A stretch of 64,000 nucleotides of DNA from Symsagittifera roscoffensis (GCF_963678635.1 NC_087069.1:19814660-19878659), one strand, 5' to 3'. Shown: positions 1 through 12,352, counted from the stretch's first letter. Notes: generated from the sequence alone by a model not told the origin. Made by a program: numbers and translations.

Positions 1-3000
1 TGTGCGCGCCTTCACTGATACCAGAATAAAGACTTTCATAAACTCAGTGTTTTAGGTCATTTGAGTGTCTGAGGTGGGTTGTTTGTCGTTGAGTTGAGTA
101 GCAAAAACTGAAGGATCTCTCGGGGGATGGTGTATCACTAGGAATAAAATTGAGTCTGACTCGGTTTTGTTGGATTTCAAAAACAAATTAAGGTGTCGGA
201 TGGGCTGTGAAGACATGGCCAATATCTAATTAAGTTCGAATTGCTGGAATATTCGCGCAGTAGTATATAGAGCGGCGAGTTTATGGAACGGGTCACGCGG
301 AGACAAGAAATCAGGAAAATTGGTCGGCTGGTTCGGAACCGTTGCCTAGAACATGCCTTGATATCAATTGATTCGTAGGATATGTTTTTGGGTATGGACT
401 CGTCAGCTCATGCTCTCGAATCGGAGCCTCACCTTACGTTGCAGAAAAGTTGAAATGATGAAGCCGGAATATGAAGCCTGCTTCATAGGCTGGAAAAAAC
501 CTAACAGCATCGTTTTGAATTCACGTTCCGGATTAATGGAGTCGTCAAAAGATTATGGCCATGTCATCAAAAAACCAGAAACGCCTGATCTGTAGAATGA
601 GGTGTTTTGTGAGTCAGACAATCCATCAAGATGAAATGGCCCAAGAAAGAACTAGTGATAATGCTAGAATTATGAAAGAAAACCGTAGGTTGCACATACA
701 CTGTGATAGAGAAAGTGGCTTCTCATGGTGACGACTCAGTCGAGTTCCTCGTAACTGATGAGTTTTTGCATCAAACTGGTGACCTGTATCTACCTGGTTG
801 TCCTGGCTAAGGCGTTGATTTGCGCCACAGATCCTCTGGATATGGACTGAAGCCAGAAATTCAAACAAAAAGCCAAGATGAAGCGACGAGGAAAGATCAA
901 GTAGAGGAGGGACTCATGAACTGAGAATGCGGAAGAGACTCTAGAATGGACCTAGAAGTGTTGGAGGGAGAGTTTTCAGAGTATGAGAGTGACGAAACGG
1001 ATAAAGTTTACGATTCAAATCAGCTAACGAGCTTTTAATTCCTTCAATGACACCATCACTCTTCATGTCCCCTACCACGGAATCCCCGGCGAAAATCACT
1101 CTGGCGGAACCGTCTTCGCTTGGAAAAGTCTATGAAGTAAACTGGACAGAAGCTGCTTAACGAGTCGCCTCGACGGACGATAGTTTGAGATTCACTACAA
1201 AAAATCCTTCCTGAGCACGTTGCTGAAAAAGGAGTTAGAGGGATAACAGAGGAAAACAAAAGGAAGACCGAAATTACGTGGACCAGAGTTGTTTTTATGG
1301 AAAGGACCTGTGGCGCGATCAGAAGGTATGGGACCCAATTCGTGATGGAAGTGGGCCTAAATCAACCTCCTATGCACTGATAGTTTGCCCGAGTCGGTCC
1401 AGCGGACAGTGCCAGCGGGAATCCGATTGCAAGAAAACAGCCTATTAAGAAACATTAGAAACGTGTGAATAACTCTAATTCGATGGCGAGGGTGCAGCGA
1501 AGATAAAAGTCAGCAACAGGACGATCAATCCAATATTGACAAAGACGAAGACAATCGGATCATTATCGATGCCATAAAAAATTCTGCCTCGGCGAATTTG
1601 GACTAGGGTATTTTAAAGTGATAAATGGAGTGGAAAAAGAGAACAAAGTACCGCCAACAAAATTGGCAGGTGTAGCTTTGACCGCCTCCCAACCGATGGA
1701 GAAGGAAAGGATAGTAGCGGACCTGAAACTCAAAATGGAAGCCCGCAGTCAATACGGAAGCAGCTGTTTAGATTACCATAAATCTTCTAAAACGATTAAA
1801 GGGCGAGTAAGATTGGAGGAACAACTCAAATTGTTCGAGGGTAGATGGAATTCAGAACACAATGACGACCCCACTGGCGCCTATTTGAGAAAGCCGATGT
1901 TGAAAGCGTGAATCTCATTAAGAGGACACCTCATGGCTTGGGATATCAAAACAGCTACAGAGGATTACCTGAGAGCACTATTGGCGGGATCGAAACTGAG
2001 TTGGAAAGAGTTTGGAAGAGTGATGTCATCTGATGCCAGCAAACAAGGCTTAGATCATTATCTGTATATTTCCAGGAGGACCGTCCTCCAGAAGCATTTC
2101 GATACGAAGATGAACATTGACCACATACGTGAACAAAATTTCAAGCAGTTACATATATTGTGTTTGTTGTGTTTCTGGCTTAATATGAGTTCAGCAAGGG
2201 GTTGAGCCAAGCGCAAAGACACTCTAAGCTTTTTCGGGTTGATTCATTTTTAGACAAAGCTCGACGCCTGTGTTGGAGAAATGCTTGGAGAAATGCAGTT
2301 AGACAAGAGGCAATTAACCGGAAAAATCCCTGGATGAGAGCCCTGCTGGAGCTCTATCAAAAAATGCTGTTTAAGATACCAACAAAAGGTTGAACACAAT
2401 TGATAGTTATCAAAAATTGAAAGAAGTGAGAAGATGTTTACACTAAAAGTGAAATGAGAACTGCTGAAAAAGAACCGAAGCTCCAAAGACTCTGTGACAT
2501 CGGGGAGGTGCAGGTCTTTTCACTATGGGTTAGGTGTTAGGTTTAAGGAAATATCTCCTCAAATGTCTCTTTCACCAAACAGTGAATCTGGAATTCTCTG
2601 TAGAGCGAATACGTGAAATGAATTTTTTAATATCCAACAATTGAAAGTGAGTATAATTCTAGAGAAACGAATGACCGAGCCATCAGTTCTACGACTGAAT
2701 GGATACTTGAGCTGCGACTAAGTTCGTCGGGCGATCTATTGAGGTCCAGCCTGATGACGACGTGGGAGCTCATTAAACTCGTGGATTCCGAGTCCGAAAG
2801 CTGAGCCCGGTCCGGGACGTGAGTTCAAAATCTGAACAACGCCATAGAACAAGAACTAGAACCGGAAAAAAGAGACCAAGCTGTACTACATCATGCGTTG
2901 GCCTTGACAGTGGAAATCCAGAATGAAAACGAAATCACGGAGCTGCCCAACTGTCCGAGAGTTGTCCGATGGGTTTAGCCCAACGTGGGCAACTGTTCAT

Positions 3001-3560
3001 CAACCTGGGCAACCTGTCAACTTGCAAACTTATATTAAAAAAATGAGCACCAAGGAGAAAATTGAGGACTGATTGATTGTGGACTGTTATGGCGTCTTGT
3101 AATTTATCGCTTCGTGATTTTTCAGCATGACCAACTCGATCGAATCGTTGAAATGCTTAGAACGAGCGCTCGAGTTTGTGAAATCCTTATGCGGTGAATT
3201 TTCTCTCGAGTGCTGTAAACGGAACAGAAGAATTGCGGCTGACGAGAGGATCTCGAGATTGGGACGTTTTTGAGCGACATAGGTTAAAGCCATTTAAGGC
3301 GTGCTGGTTCAAAGTATCTGGTTCAATCCAGTTAAGCTCCGTTATAAAAGAGCAAACAGCAAGTTGGCACTGGATGCGAGGAAATTGCAATTAGTGATCG
3401 ATCAATCTTTCTCGGTGCCTAAGTGTGTGAGATTGGCCAGGATATTACAAAGTCCAGTGGACCGTCCTGGAGGAATCAAGAACTGCATTGGAAGACATAG
3501 TGAGAGTAAACATCATGCAGTTCAGAGAAGAGGACGTGAGTAATTTTCAGAGGCAGAAAG
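1..3560 (+). mobile_element. Eroded, GC-richer relic, probably an old LTR retroelement
   Basis: This stretch is visibly richer in G and C than the AT-rich DNA after about 3.9 kb, a texture shared with the Gypsy fossil at 8-12.5 kb. Around 3330-3420 on the plus strand the reading SKLALDARKL matches the conserved reverse-transcriptase segment of Ty3/Gypsy elements (KLALDARKLN type), and the sequence after it loosely resembles the next RT block. The first 50 bases contain AATAAAG followed by a short tract, as at the end of an LTR, so the element may begin at or before the left edge. Open stretches at 1618-1911 and 1933-2205 lie where gag would be expected, but I do not recognise them. The relic is heavily broken (many interruptions) and clearly old. 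Assignment to Gypsy rests on one short motif, so it is tentative. Confidence 0.4.
3330..3420 (+). mobile_element. Reverse-transcriptase-like fragment
   Basis: A short plus-strand stretch reads SKLALDARKL followed by a valine-proline pair about 13 residues later. In the Gypsy fossils elsewhere in this window the corresponding RT region has the same order: a lysine-rich strand, LALDS/ARKL, then an MPN-type block. This is the main reason for calling the left end a retroelement relic. It is too short to place in a lineage. Confidence 0.45.
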
Positions 3561-4929
3561 TGAGCGGAAAAAGGGGACCATTTTTCCTACAAAGTTGCTG
3601 AAGAGAAAAATAATGCTGCCTCATAGAGAGTACCCTTATTGCTTGGTGCAGACGTTGCGGTACCCAAAATGAGGGAAGCTAGTGTTGGCGCGGGACTAAC
3701 AAAATCCACTTTGTAACCACATTAGTTGTCAGTACAGTTATGGCAGTATGGTGTCGACAATCACGCAGGCACAGTTGGCAAGAAAAGACAATTTCCAACC
3801 CAAAGCATTTAAGCAGCTTGTACTTCTAGAACAACCCGGATTTGTTTAAAATCACCTGCAAAGTTTTGAAGATACAGGAATCAAAAAATAGAATTCGGGC
3901 GAGATAGAAACGAGTGGAGTGAGAAGGTGGTGTGGAAGGAGGTGAAGAAGAGGATGTGTGCGGAGTTTGAAGGGTGTATGCGTGTGTGTGTGTGTGTGGT
4001 GGTGGGGGGGGGGCGGTTGTGGGCGTGAAAGGGTGGGGAGTGAAAATAGGGGCGAATGGCGAATGTTGGGGAGGTGAGTTCAGGGTGTTGTATGTACACA
4101 GGGATGAATATGTTCATTCGGGTTTGCAGTTTTGCGCAACGCTGCAAAAAATAGAGGCAATGTTTTACATTTGCAAAAAAAAGGATTTTTTTTTTGGATT
4201 TAATGAACAAAAAGTAATCGATTTTTTTGAAAGCAAACACGGATTATAATCGATTATAATTGATTATGTTGGATTTTTTGATATTGAAAATATTCTATTA
4301 ATAACCCTCTAAAAATCCATTTTCACGGTTAGATGGGTCAAGAAAATCGATTATATTCGTCATGTTTTTTTCGTTGATATCATCAGTTATAATCAAGCAA
4401 TTTCCATGAAAGTCTAGAGCGGGTTCTTACTCTGATTAAAAAGTAACTTTACGCTGAAAAAATTTGACTGCAAAATAGCTGAAAATTAAAAAAAAAGACC
4501 CTTAATTTTGAAAAGTTCTCCGTTGTCGTTAAGGGGAAGCCGTAAGGTTCAAGGCATCGCTCTGATGAGTAGTGTTTTTTAGTCAGAACAAGGATTTCCT
4601 TCATCTTGAAACAGTTGATTTGAACAACATGGACCCGACATTTTGTATTGTTCCGATTTAACTTTGAAGCTCATGAAATAATTTCTTTGAACCAATTGTT
4701 TAATGTGTCGGTACAAAAGAGAAAAAGCAAAAACCTGTTGCCAAAAGACACATGTTGCCAAAAAACAGAAGCAAGTGTTAGTATTTGAGTGTTATCAAAA
4801 AATCGTATTTCATTTCAAGTAACGGATTTCACAAGCTTGATACTTCCAAAGTAAAAATCAACCCGAAAAACATTCTAAATAGGACAATTACGGTTATAAA
4901 CTTAACTACTCGAATTCTTTAAAGTCTCT
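3560..4929. other. Non-coding interval with GT/G simple repeat
   Basis: I see no supportable gene here. The base composition changes from GC-richer relic to AT-rich DNA around 3.9 kb. A purine-rich tract at 3900-4080 contains a GT dinucleotide run (about 3982-3998) and a G run (about 4004-4013); the long frames on both strands across it are low-complexity artefacts. From 4230 to 4390 there are several ATCGATTATAAT-like words. The last 70 bases precede the trypsin-like gene and include a TTATAAAC word near 4894, too close to the start codon to call a promoter with confidence. Confidence 0.6.
3979..4014. repeat. GT microsatellite followed by G run
   Basis: A run of alternating G and T is followed by GGT steps and about ten consecutive G. 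It is a simple repeat inside a purine-rich, non-coding tract. Confidence 0.85.
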
Positions 4930-5799
4930 ATGAAGAAAATGTCAAAATCGCTGCTGAAAACAAATACACTTGTTATTTTGCTCACGACACTTTTTTTCGA
5001 TATTGCAATATCTTTTTTACGTGAATCATCATCTGTTGCTGAAACGGACCACCTAAAGCTTGAACCACGGATAATTGGGGGACAATACGTACCTGAAAAA
5101 GGATTTTACCCTTTCATTGTGAATATTGAATATTTCAAGTCCCATTTATGTGGGGGGGCCGTGTACGACAGATATACAGTCATATCCGCAGCACAATGCT
5201 TTGATGATGATATCAAACGCAGAAGGATCAGACTAGTTTTTGGGGATCATAACCAGTTTTTGAAAGAGAAAGAAAATGAGGTGAGAAGGAAAGTCAAACT
5301 TGTCTTAAAACACCCGGATTTCAATGAAAATACGTTTTCGCACGACATCGCAATTTTAAAACTGTGGAAACCGCTTCCATTCAACCATTTGATTCAACCA
5401 ATCACTCTTCCAAATAGAAATGTTGAGTCGGGCGAAATGACTACAGCAATGGGCTGGGGAACAACTTCAAAAGCTGGAGAGAATGACATCTTGAGACACG
5501 TTATGGTCCCAGCGCTGACATCGACAGACTGTAGACATTATTACGGAGGAAAACTGGATGACACGATGATTTGTACCTATAACCCTGGTAAAGACACCTG
5601 TCTTGGAGATGCAGGAGGACCTCTGGTACGCCCGAATGCCAATGGTGCCTTCGAACTTGTAGGAATTGTGTCTTGGGGAGATGGTTGCGCACAAAAAAAT
5701 AAACCAGGAGTTTATGTTAATGCGTACAATTACGAGGCGTGGATCATAGAAAATAGTGGGAGACTCAAGAAATCGTTAAAATCTGAAGCAGTCAACTAG
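4930..5799 (+). CDS. Secreted trypsin-like serine protease homologue, catalytically substituted
   Basis: A complete 289-residue S1 (chymotrypsin-fold) protein in one uninterrupted exon. Residues 1-~30 form a signal peptide (Lys-rich start, hydrophobic core LVILLTTLFF). The activation site is R47|IIGG. Cysteine pairs typical of the fold are C74/C90, C201/C215 and C224/C253; D139 (HDIAILKL) is the catalytic Asp and D222 the trypsin specificity Asp. The other two triad residues are changed: SAAHC reads SAAQC (Q89) and GDSGGP reads GDAGGP (A228). It should therefore bind but not cleave substrates, like the serine protease homologues that arthropods use as cofactors in clotting or melanisation; that role is inference. 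The first ATG at 4930 is chosen because a second at 4939 would shorten the basic n-region; an in-frame TAG ends it at 5799. The otherwise intact frame argues against a decayed pseudogene. No neighbouring gene gives context. A single-exon retrocopy is possible. Confidence 0.92.
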   Translation: MKKMSKSLLKTNTLVILLTTLFFDIAISFLRESSSVAETDHLKLEPRIIGGQYVPEKGFYPFIVNIEYFKSHLCGGAVYDRYTVISAAQCFDDDIKRRRIRLVFGDHNQFLKEKENEVRRKVKLVLKHPDFNENTFSHDIAILKLWKPLPFNHLIQPITLPNRNVESGEMTTAMGWGTTSKAGENDILRHVMVPALTSTDCRHYYGGKLDDTMICTYNPGKDTCLGDAGGPLVRPNANGAFELVGIVSWGDGCAQKNKPGVYVNAYNYEAWIIENSGRLKKSLKSEAVN

Positions 5800-6529
5800 T
5801 TGTGGGAATAAGATTTTTGTCGCCTTCAAGTCTGGTTTCAGTTTTTTCTTAAATTACTCATTTTATTTCAACCGTAATATAATTTTTTGGGTTAACATAA
5901 TACAAACAGGTTCTGAAAAAACAATTATCTTTTATTTCAGTTTAAAATGAGTTCGACCGAATATGCACAAGATAACATTACCAAATAATTTTCTTTAAGA
6001 CATGCACAATCCATAATTGCTTCCTGACATCTTTTCGAGCCGTCAAATTGTTATATGAGAACAACATTAGTTTAAAAAACACAAAACCAATCCACACTGT
6101 AGTAGCAAATCCCAGGAACTTGTTTTTTTATTCTCTGCTATCGACGACGAAAAGTTATTCCAGTCTTCACATCAATCATTTGACTCTCCTTAGAGGTGTA
6201 GAGAATGTCTTCTTCCCTCGAAACTCTTAGCTTTTTTCTCATCAACGTGTTAAAATTTTTAATATTGGTACAGACTCCTCGTTTTCAGCTTTTGCATAAC
6301 CCACTTGCCTCGATGCAAGTTCTTTCAGTTCAAAGCTGCCCTCTTTTTGTCCACCTCAGATCTTTTCCTCTGTCACATAGCCTTTGTTGCATTAGTCTCT
6401 TGAGATCACTTCAACCTTGATATGTCTCAAAACGTCACGTATCTTCGAAGAAAAGAAAAGATGATAATGAAAATCAAATAGTTGTAGCGGCATCATTTGA
6501 ACAGAAATTGACAAAAAACTAAAATTTAT

Positions 6530-6850
6530 ATGGTTTTCGGCCCTAGTAAGTACTGAAAAAAAAATTTCAAAGTCAAAACTGTCAAAATACTTAAGTAACG
6601 AAAAAGTAACTCAAAAATAGCCAAAAGTAACAGAAAATTTAAACTTGCCCAAACACACTCAAAAATGGACAAAAACTCAGATCTAAATAAGTTAAGTCAA
6701 AAATAAAAAGTTACAGATACTATCAAATTAAATACTGTCAAATTAGTTGTCCAAAAACATTCAAATGGACCAACATTATACAAAAACTGTCAAAATACTG
6801 TCAAAGTAACTACTGATAAAGTGCTTGCCAAAATCAGTTAAAACAAAATA
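6530..6850. repeat. Irregular minisatellite-like tract (CTGTCAAA/AAGTAAC words)
   Basis: The words ACTGTCAAA(A), AGTAAC and GTCCAAAAA recur many times at irregular spacing over about 300 bases. There is no fixed period, so it is either a decayed tandem repeat or sequence with strong word bias. Confidence 0.4.
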
Positions 6851-7655
6851 ATTTTTTCAATCTTCACTGAAACATAATTGGGTTTAAAAAACAGATTTAG
6901 AAGATGGAAGTCTAAAATATATCTTAAGAGTTTTCAAGATATACAGTAACGTTCTGAGGTGCAGAGTTAAGTGGTAACTGAAAAACAAGAAGCAGAATTG
7001 CACAGAGCAAACCATTAGTCATAAAACATGGGTTACAAACATCAAAAATTTCAAGACCCTAACCATATGCACTTTTTGATCACCATCGTTTTCAGTAGAA
7101 CAATTGTTATTAACGCTTGCTTAAAGAATTCTGAAATAATTCATGAAATGTTCGCCAAAATTAGAAATTTGTAAAAATGAAAAACTGCACTTCTACCGCA
7201 TTGTCAATACTCATGCTAATGGAAACAGCTTTCAGCAGTATCAATCATTCAATGCAAAACTGGTTGCAATCAAACTAACGGGTCTTACAAAGTTTTTATT
7301 CGGTAAATAACTCAAATTCAACAAAAAAAAACTTTTCTTGAGCTATCACGAAACAAAAAGTGTTGAAAATTCTGATAATTAATCCCAACCATTCTGTTAC
7401 TCCAGTGGTACCTTTGGTCGAAACTGCGTGCAATATGAGAATTTGTTAAGAATCTGAATACCAGAAAAACAATCATAATACATAAGCCGGCACAAAAAAC
7501 ATCCTATAGGTTGCAATAATGTTATGAATGCTAATGAGCACACAGACAATGTTTCAGAGGTCGTTCGAAGGTGTCAGACACTCCAGGGGCCAAATACCTG
7601 CCAATGAAGTCTAGCACCAGAAAGAACTGAATGATTGACAAGAGAAACTAGCAAG

Positions 7656-7757
7656 AACTAAATAAAAACTCGAATGACTAATATAGTGGTACCTACCACT
7701 ATTATAGTGGAACGTACCACTATAACTAAATAACATCTCGAATAACTAATATAGCAC
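7656..7757. repeat. Short direct duplication enclosing a nested hairpin
   Basis: Two ~33-base direct copies (about 7656-7689 and 7725-7757; shared words AACTAAATAA, CTCGAAT and AACTAATATAG) flank a nested palindrome at 7682-7724. Its outer arms are TATAGTGGTAC/GTACCACTATA and its inner arms CCACTA/TAGTGG. The arms are perfect, so the tract could extrude as a two-level stem. It may be the footprint of a small inverted-repeat transposon or a replication-slippage product. Confidence 0.6.
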
Positions 7758-7949
7758 TATGACATTTCCTCTTGTGAAAAATAACTGAACTGCAATGGGT
7801 TTATGATTGAAGTAAACTTTAGGTACTAGGCTTAGAGTTTTGAACAACTATGCTGGGCGAACTGAAATTGTTGAACTGAGGTTATAATTGCAAGCGGTTG
7901 TGTTTTTTATGAGTTTAAGGTTAAGTAAATGTTTAAGGATAAAGAAGTT

Positions 7950-8489
7950 TTACGCGGGGCTTACCTTTTGCGCGGCGTTTTCTCTGAACAACTTCAAGAC
8001 TTTACGTCGGCTTTTTCTAACCCTTCTAGAACAGACTTGCGCTCCTTTAGTTCCCCTCCTTTTTGTCCTCTCTGTCACCGTTCGTGAAATATGATCTATC
8101 ATAACGCCTCCCATTTTGGTCACCGCCGCCCGTTTTTGGTTGTTACGTCTTGATCCCGTATCGCTTCCCGAATCTTGGCTTGAATAAGAGACGAGTCTCT
8201 GCTTCTTCGCCCGCTTCTTCGTGTCACTTACCGCCGGCGCCCCCCCCCCCCCAAAATATCCTTCGATTCTTTCGTTCCTGAATCGTACGCTCCCTTCTCG
8301 TTTGTCTTCTTTAGGTTTACTTCCTTGCGTTGTATCCACTTCGTCGATTTTTTCTTTCGCTGCCATCGCGCCCGCCATCCTTGCTGTGGCCTTATGATCG
8401 GTGGCTACTGACTCGGTAACCGCACGCTCTGTCCCTTTTTGTTTGATGCTGATTGAGGACTGTTTATCCGATAAAGTTGCCAACGGCAA
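7950..8489 (-). mobile_element. Gypsy fossil: basic C-terminal tail region
   Basis: A minus-strand open stretch of about 180 residues, rich in Lys, Arg, Glu and Ser and without globular features. It lies just downstream of the integrase, where both other Gypsy elements in this window also carry a long charged, probably disordered tail. A run of 13 C on the plus strand (8240-8252) encodes a Gly run within it. The function of such tails is unknown; nucleic-acid or chromatin binding would be a guess. Confidence 0.6.
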
Positions 8490-8770
8490 TTTTCCGATGA
8501 CTTACCTCGACGCCAACGGTTGGCCATTGCTGTCCGATTCCGAATATTCTGATTCGTTCTCTTGCGCCTGTTTGCTATTTCATTTAGGAAAAGTCCCGCT
8601 CGTCGCAGCTAACTTTTTCCGTAGCCCCGCAGGCGTTGATGGTTTCAGTAGCACAGCCGGTACACGTTTTTTCGGGATGTTCGACTTTCTTGTGGAAACT
8701 CAAGATGTCCTAAGCAGGCTACCATTACTCTTTTTGACTGTATGAGCGCTTTCAGCGACTTTTTTAGTAT

Positions 8771-9265
8771 TTAACAGTTTATACTCGTTCTTGATTCTAT
8801 TTGCAGTACGTTGGAGAACCATTCGAGATGGGCCGGCATCGGAAGTGGATCCTTGGATTGAGAGTGCCATTGGCTCATCCGCCTGGTTGAGCTCGGTCGT
8901 CGGTGAGTCTTAGTGGATGGTTGCAATGCACCGAGGGCTCTTTTCGCTATTTCCCCCAAATGTGCCGGACGTTCCTCCCGTGCGTATATGAGTATAGAGT
9001 TTTTCAAACTTCCTATCGTTCTCTTAACACAATCGTTGGCTCGGCGGTGATTAACCGGCGATTGTACGATTTCAATTCCTTCAGTATTACAAAACACTTT
9101 AACATCTTTTGACATGAAACTTGTTCCTTGATCGATGTGGATTTTTCGAGGCACCCCATGATTATGGATGTAGGACTTAAAAAAATTTAGAGTTTTGTCC
9201 GAGCGGTTTGTATTGCAGACCATTACGGATGGCCATCTAGAGAACCGATCCACCAATACTATCAC
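8771..9265 (-). mobile_element. Gypsy fossil: integrase core region
   Basis: The minus-strand reading contains DRFSRWPSVMV, then HNHGVPRKIHIDQGTSF and a later block with SPVNHRRAND, which match the rve integrase core pattern of Gypsy elements. The corresponding regions of the other two elements here align with it (for example NHGVPRNIRWDQ and LHGFPRKIRVDH). The zinc-binding region lies immediately upstream at about 9300-9600. Confidence 0.85.
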
Positions 9266-9625
9266 GTACTTTTTAAATTCCTGCAGGTAGTTTATGGGTC
9301 CCTAAAATCCAATTGTAAGGCCTCATTGGGATCCTTTGGTTCGGGTTTCTTACCTAAATTCCCTTTAGTACACATTAGTTTTAAGTTCGTAGCGGCAGTT
9401 TTCCGCAAAAGACGCAACTTTCTGCTGGATATATGGATACCAGAAATCCTTTGCCGCCGCGATCATGTTACTTTTTCCCATGATGATAGTCATGCAGTCG
9501 ATTGTTAATTGCTTTATGAACGGTGTTTGGAATGACTAAATTGTCTTCCGTCCACAAACCATTTTTCTTTAATTTGGAAATCATTAACAAATTGTGCCGC
9601 GACCCTTTTAGGTTTCCTTCTCCGA

Positions 9626-10812
9626 CTAACTACTGGTTATAGTAAGTTGGCGTTCTAAAAACTTCTGTAATTTCCGAATTGATTTGTCCATAATAAATGA
9701 ATGTTTGTTACAATTAGATCCTGTGTGACTGTGTTTACAATTAGTAATCTCTTCAACTAGTCTTCTGATATCAACATTTGACCGTCGGCGCGGTTTTTCT
9801 CGTGAACGTCGGCATATGCAAGTATATGAATTCTGATTGGTTGGCTTGTCGTTGCATGATCGTTCGCCCTCTAGCGGCCATGTTCGCTCACGAATTTTGC
9901 ATATCGCATTTCGATTTGCTAATTTTTGGTTCGATATTTCAGCTTTATCATGATTATTATGTACAGTTTCCGGACCCTCGGATAATTTTGTTTTATATCC
10001 GAGGGCGCTTTGAATAAATTTAGTTTTTGCGACCGTGAACATACTGTGGTAAACTATTCGGGTGTCTAAAAAGCTAGTCCGGTAGACCAATTTCCATCCC
10101 GAGATATGTTCCACCTCAAAGTCGAACGGAATTAATCTATCGAGACATCTTGTTAACCGACTAAACATTGTTTTGTTCCTCAAATTATTTACGTTTAAAA
10201 GTGATACTAGCGCTTTATGATCGGTAACTACTTGAAATTACGTCTTAGGACATAATTCCTGAAGTATTCTGCCCCTCAGACTACAGCGAGAATTTCTACT
10301 TCATTTGTGGAGTACCTTTTTTCAGCATCGTTTAAATAACGCGATGCGAACGAAATTGGCCTCCACCCGTAGGTACCAAGTTGCTCTAATACTGCCCCCA
10401 ATCCATTGTGAATAGCGTCGCACTCTATCCTAATATCTTTATGCACGTCAAAAAGCCGAAGTTCCACGATGTTTGCCACTTGACGTTTTAAATTTTCAAA
10501 TGGTTTCTGACACGCAGCTGTCCAAGCTGATTCGTTTTTTTTTACTAACAATGGTCTTAATGGGGCTGATGACTCTGCCAATGCGGTTAAATGCTTGTGT
10601 AGACTGTAAATTGACCCCATAAAGGGTTTTAGCTGAGATAGTGTGCGGGGCGGTTTCAGCGCGTCAATTGCCTCCGTTTTCCCAGTGAGCGGCGTTACTC
10701 CGGGCGACGTAATTTTATGTCCTAACCATCCACGTTCTTTTTGGGCGAAGTTACATTTCGTAAGCTTCAATGATATGTTTTCTTTCTCTAACTTGCTCAG
10801 AATTTTCTCCAC
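9626..10812 (-). mobile_element. Gypsy fossil: reverse transcriptase C-part and RNase H
   Basis: The minus-strand readings carry LGHKITSPGVTPL (RT thumb start), the LKPFMGSIY block, an RNase H section (IRIECDAIHNGLGAVLEQ, ISFASRYLNDAEKRYSTNE) and an RNase H end containing LTRCLDRLIPFDFEVEHISG. These are typical of Gypsy pol and match the 26-32 kb element block for block. Confidence 0.87.
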
Positions 10813-11561
10813 GGTTGATATATGCTCTTTTTAGGGACCCATATTTACTACTAATGTATCGTCGATAAACGCATGTGCTTGAGGAAAATACAAACAGGAT
10901 GGAACCCAATACTCTTTGGAAACCCGCATTGTGCTTAGACCGTAAAACCCGGTTTTAAATCTCTACTTTCCGAAAGATTTACCACCTGCGAGTGGGAAAT
11001 TACAATGCAGCCTGGTATCTCGGCTTACCAGCATTTGTCCGTACGCATACTGTAGATCCACAATGGAGAAGTATATTTCGCCCAATTTCTTTTACTTATC
11101 GTTTGGCCGACGGCGTCCATTAGTAGTTAGAGGTTAGGCAATTAGTACTTGTTCTTATGCATCGGTGTACTTATTTCGCTTGCTTCGAGTACGAGTTTTA
11201 CCGAGCCATCCTTCTTGAGCATAATCACAATCGGAGATACAAAAACTTTTCCAGGCAGTCTTCTAATCTTTCTATTTCTTTTGTTTGATTAACTTATCAA
11301 TTTTCCCGTCAACCTTTTCTTGGACTGTTTTTGGCACCCTTCGTCCCTTTTGTTGAATCGGCATGAGATTTGCAAAAAATATGGCTCGTACCTTATAATT
11401 AAGTATTTTCCCCCACCCGTTTAAGGAGATTAGAAAAGAGCTTATGGAAGCATACCTGCCACTTCTCCAGTTTATCGTCGTCTTCAGAGGCGGTCTCATC
11501 CTAGATCGACATCACGTTGTGATCTGCTTTTTCTGGACTAATTGCAATCCCAATTCGGACA

Positions 11562-11825
11562 TCAAAGCACGTCTTTCGGCTCGTTTTCTTGAAATTTTAT
11601 GTCGACCGCGCCCAATGTTTTCGCGGATTCCCCAATGGTGAATATCGAGATCGGTGACCCACTATCGATGCACACGCTTGTCTTCCGCCCGTTGATTTTA
11701 ATGGGATATTTTGCGCCCGTCACTCGAAGCTCCGCATTTTTTTTTCTAACCGCCATCACCCTATAATCCCACGAGCTTCCGGAGTCCCACGATCGGACAC
11801 GTTTTTCTTGGGGTTTATTCCCCAT
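11562..11825 (-). mobile_element. Gypsy fossil: aspartic protease region
   Basis: The minus-strand reading includes INGRKTSVCIDSGSPISIFT, a retropepsin active-site block of the D-S/T-G type. It lies between gag and RT, as expected. Confidence 0.75.
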
Positions 11826-12352
11826 CCAACTGAGCTTTCATGTTGCGATTCATCATACTCCAGTTCTTCCGATTCGAATAGCTCTTGACCGTCCTGTGAT
11901 GTACATGATGTACGACCGATGATGTACACCTAATATTTGTCTTGGCCCGGCACGTCGCTCGAAGTGCCCGAGTTTTCTACAAAAATTCCAGGTAACGTTT
12001 TCAATTTGTTCATGTGCGCCCTTGTGATATCGGGTTTATTACAATTATAATCGTCCCTCTTCATCGTTCGTCCCTACTCATACTGTCCTCGGCCCTGGGT
12101 TTGGCCGCGTCCTCTTCCTCGGTTGTTCCGGTATCCACCTCTGATGACTTCCACTGGTTCCGTCTTGATTTTCAGCCCGCCGCCTGTGGTACTGCTCGTT
12201 GCTTTGCCTCCGGTTGAAACGTAAGTTTTGGCATTTTTATCCCCCCGCTCGTAGGAAAGGCCGATACGATAAGCTTCTGCCGGGGTTTTTGTGGCTCAAC
12301 AGAACTCATCTTCAGTCTCGCGGTTCGTCATGTTAACGATGAACTCATCGCG

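Larger units (their letters stand above)
5800..7880. other. AT-rich non-coding interval
   Basis: I see no gene. Short open frames here are in low-complexity A/T sequence without recognisable motifs. Between about 6530 and 6850 there is a loose, irregular reiteration of the words ACTGTCAAA, AAGTAAC and GTCCAAAA, probably a decayed minisatellite. A compact palindromic duplication lies at 7656-7757 (separate entry). The interval ends at the 3' tail of the minus-strand Gypsy fossil. Confidence 0.6.

Noticed and set aside
3881-4249. Overlapping 119- and 91-codon frames on opposite strands
   Set aside because: They are low-complexity translations of the GT/G-rich tract and an A/T-rich tract, without motifs.
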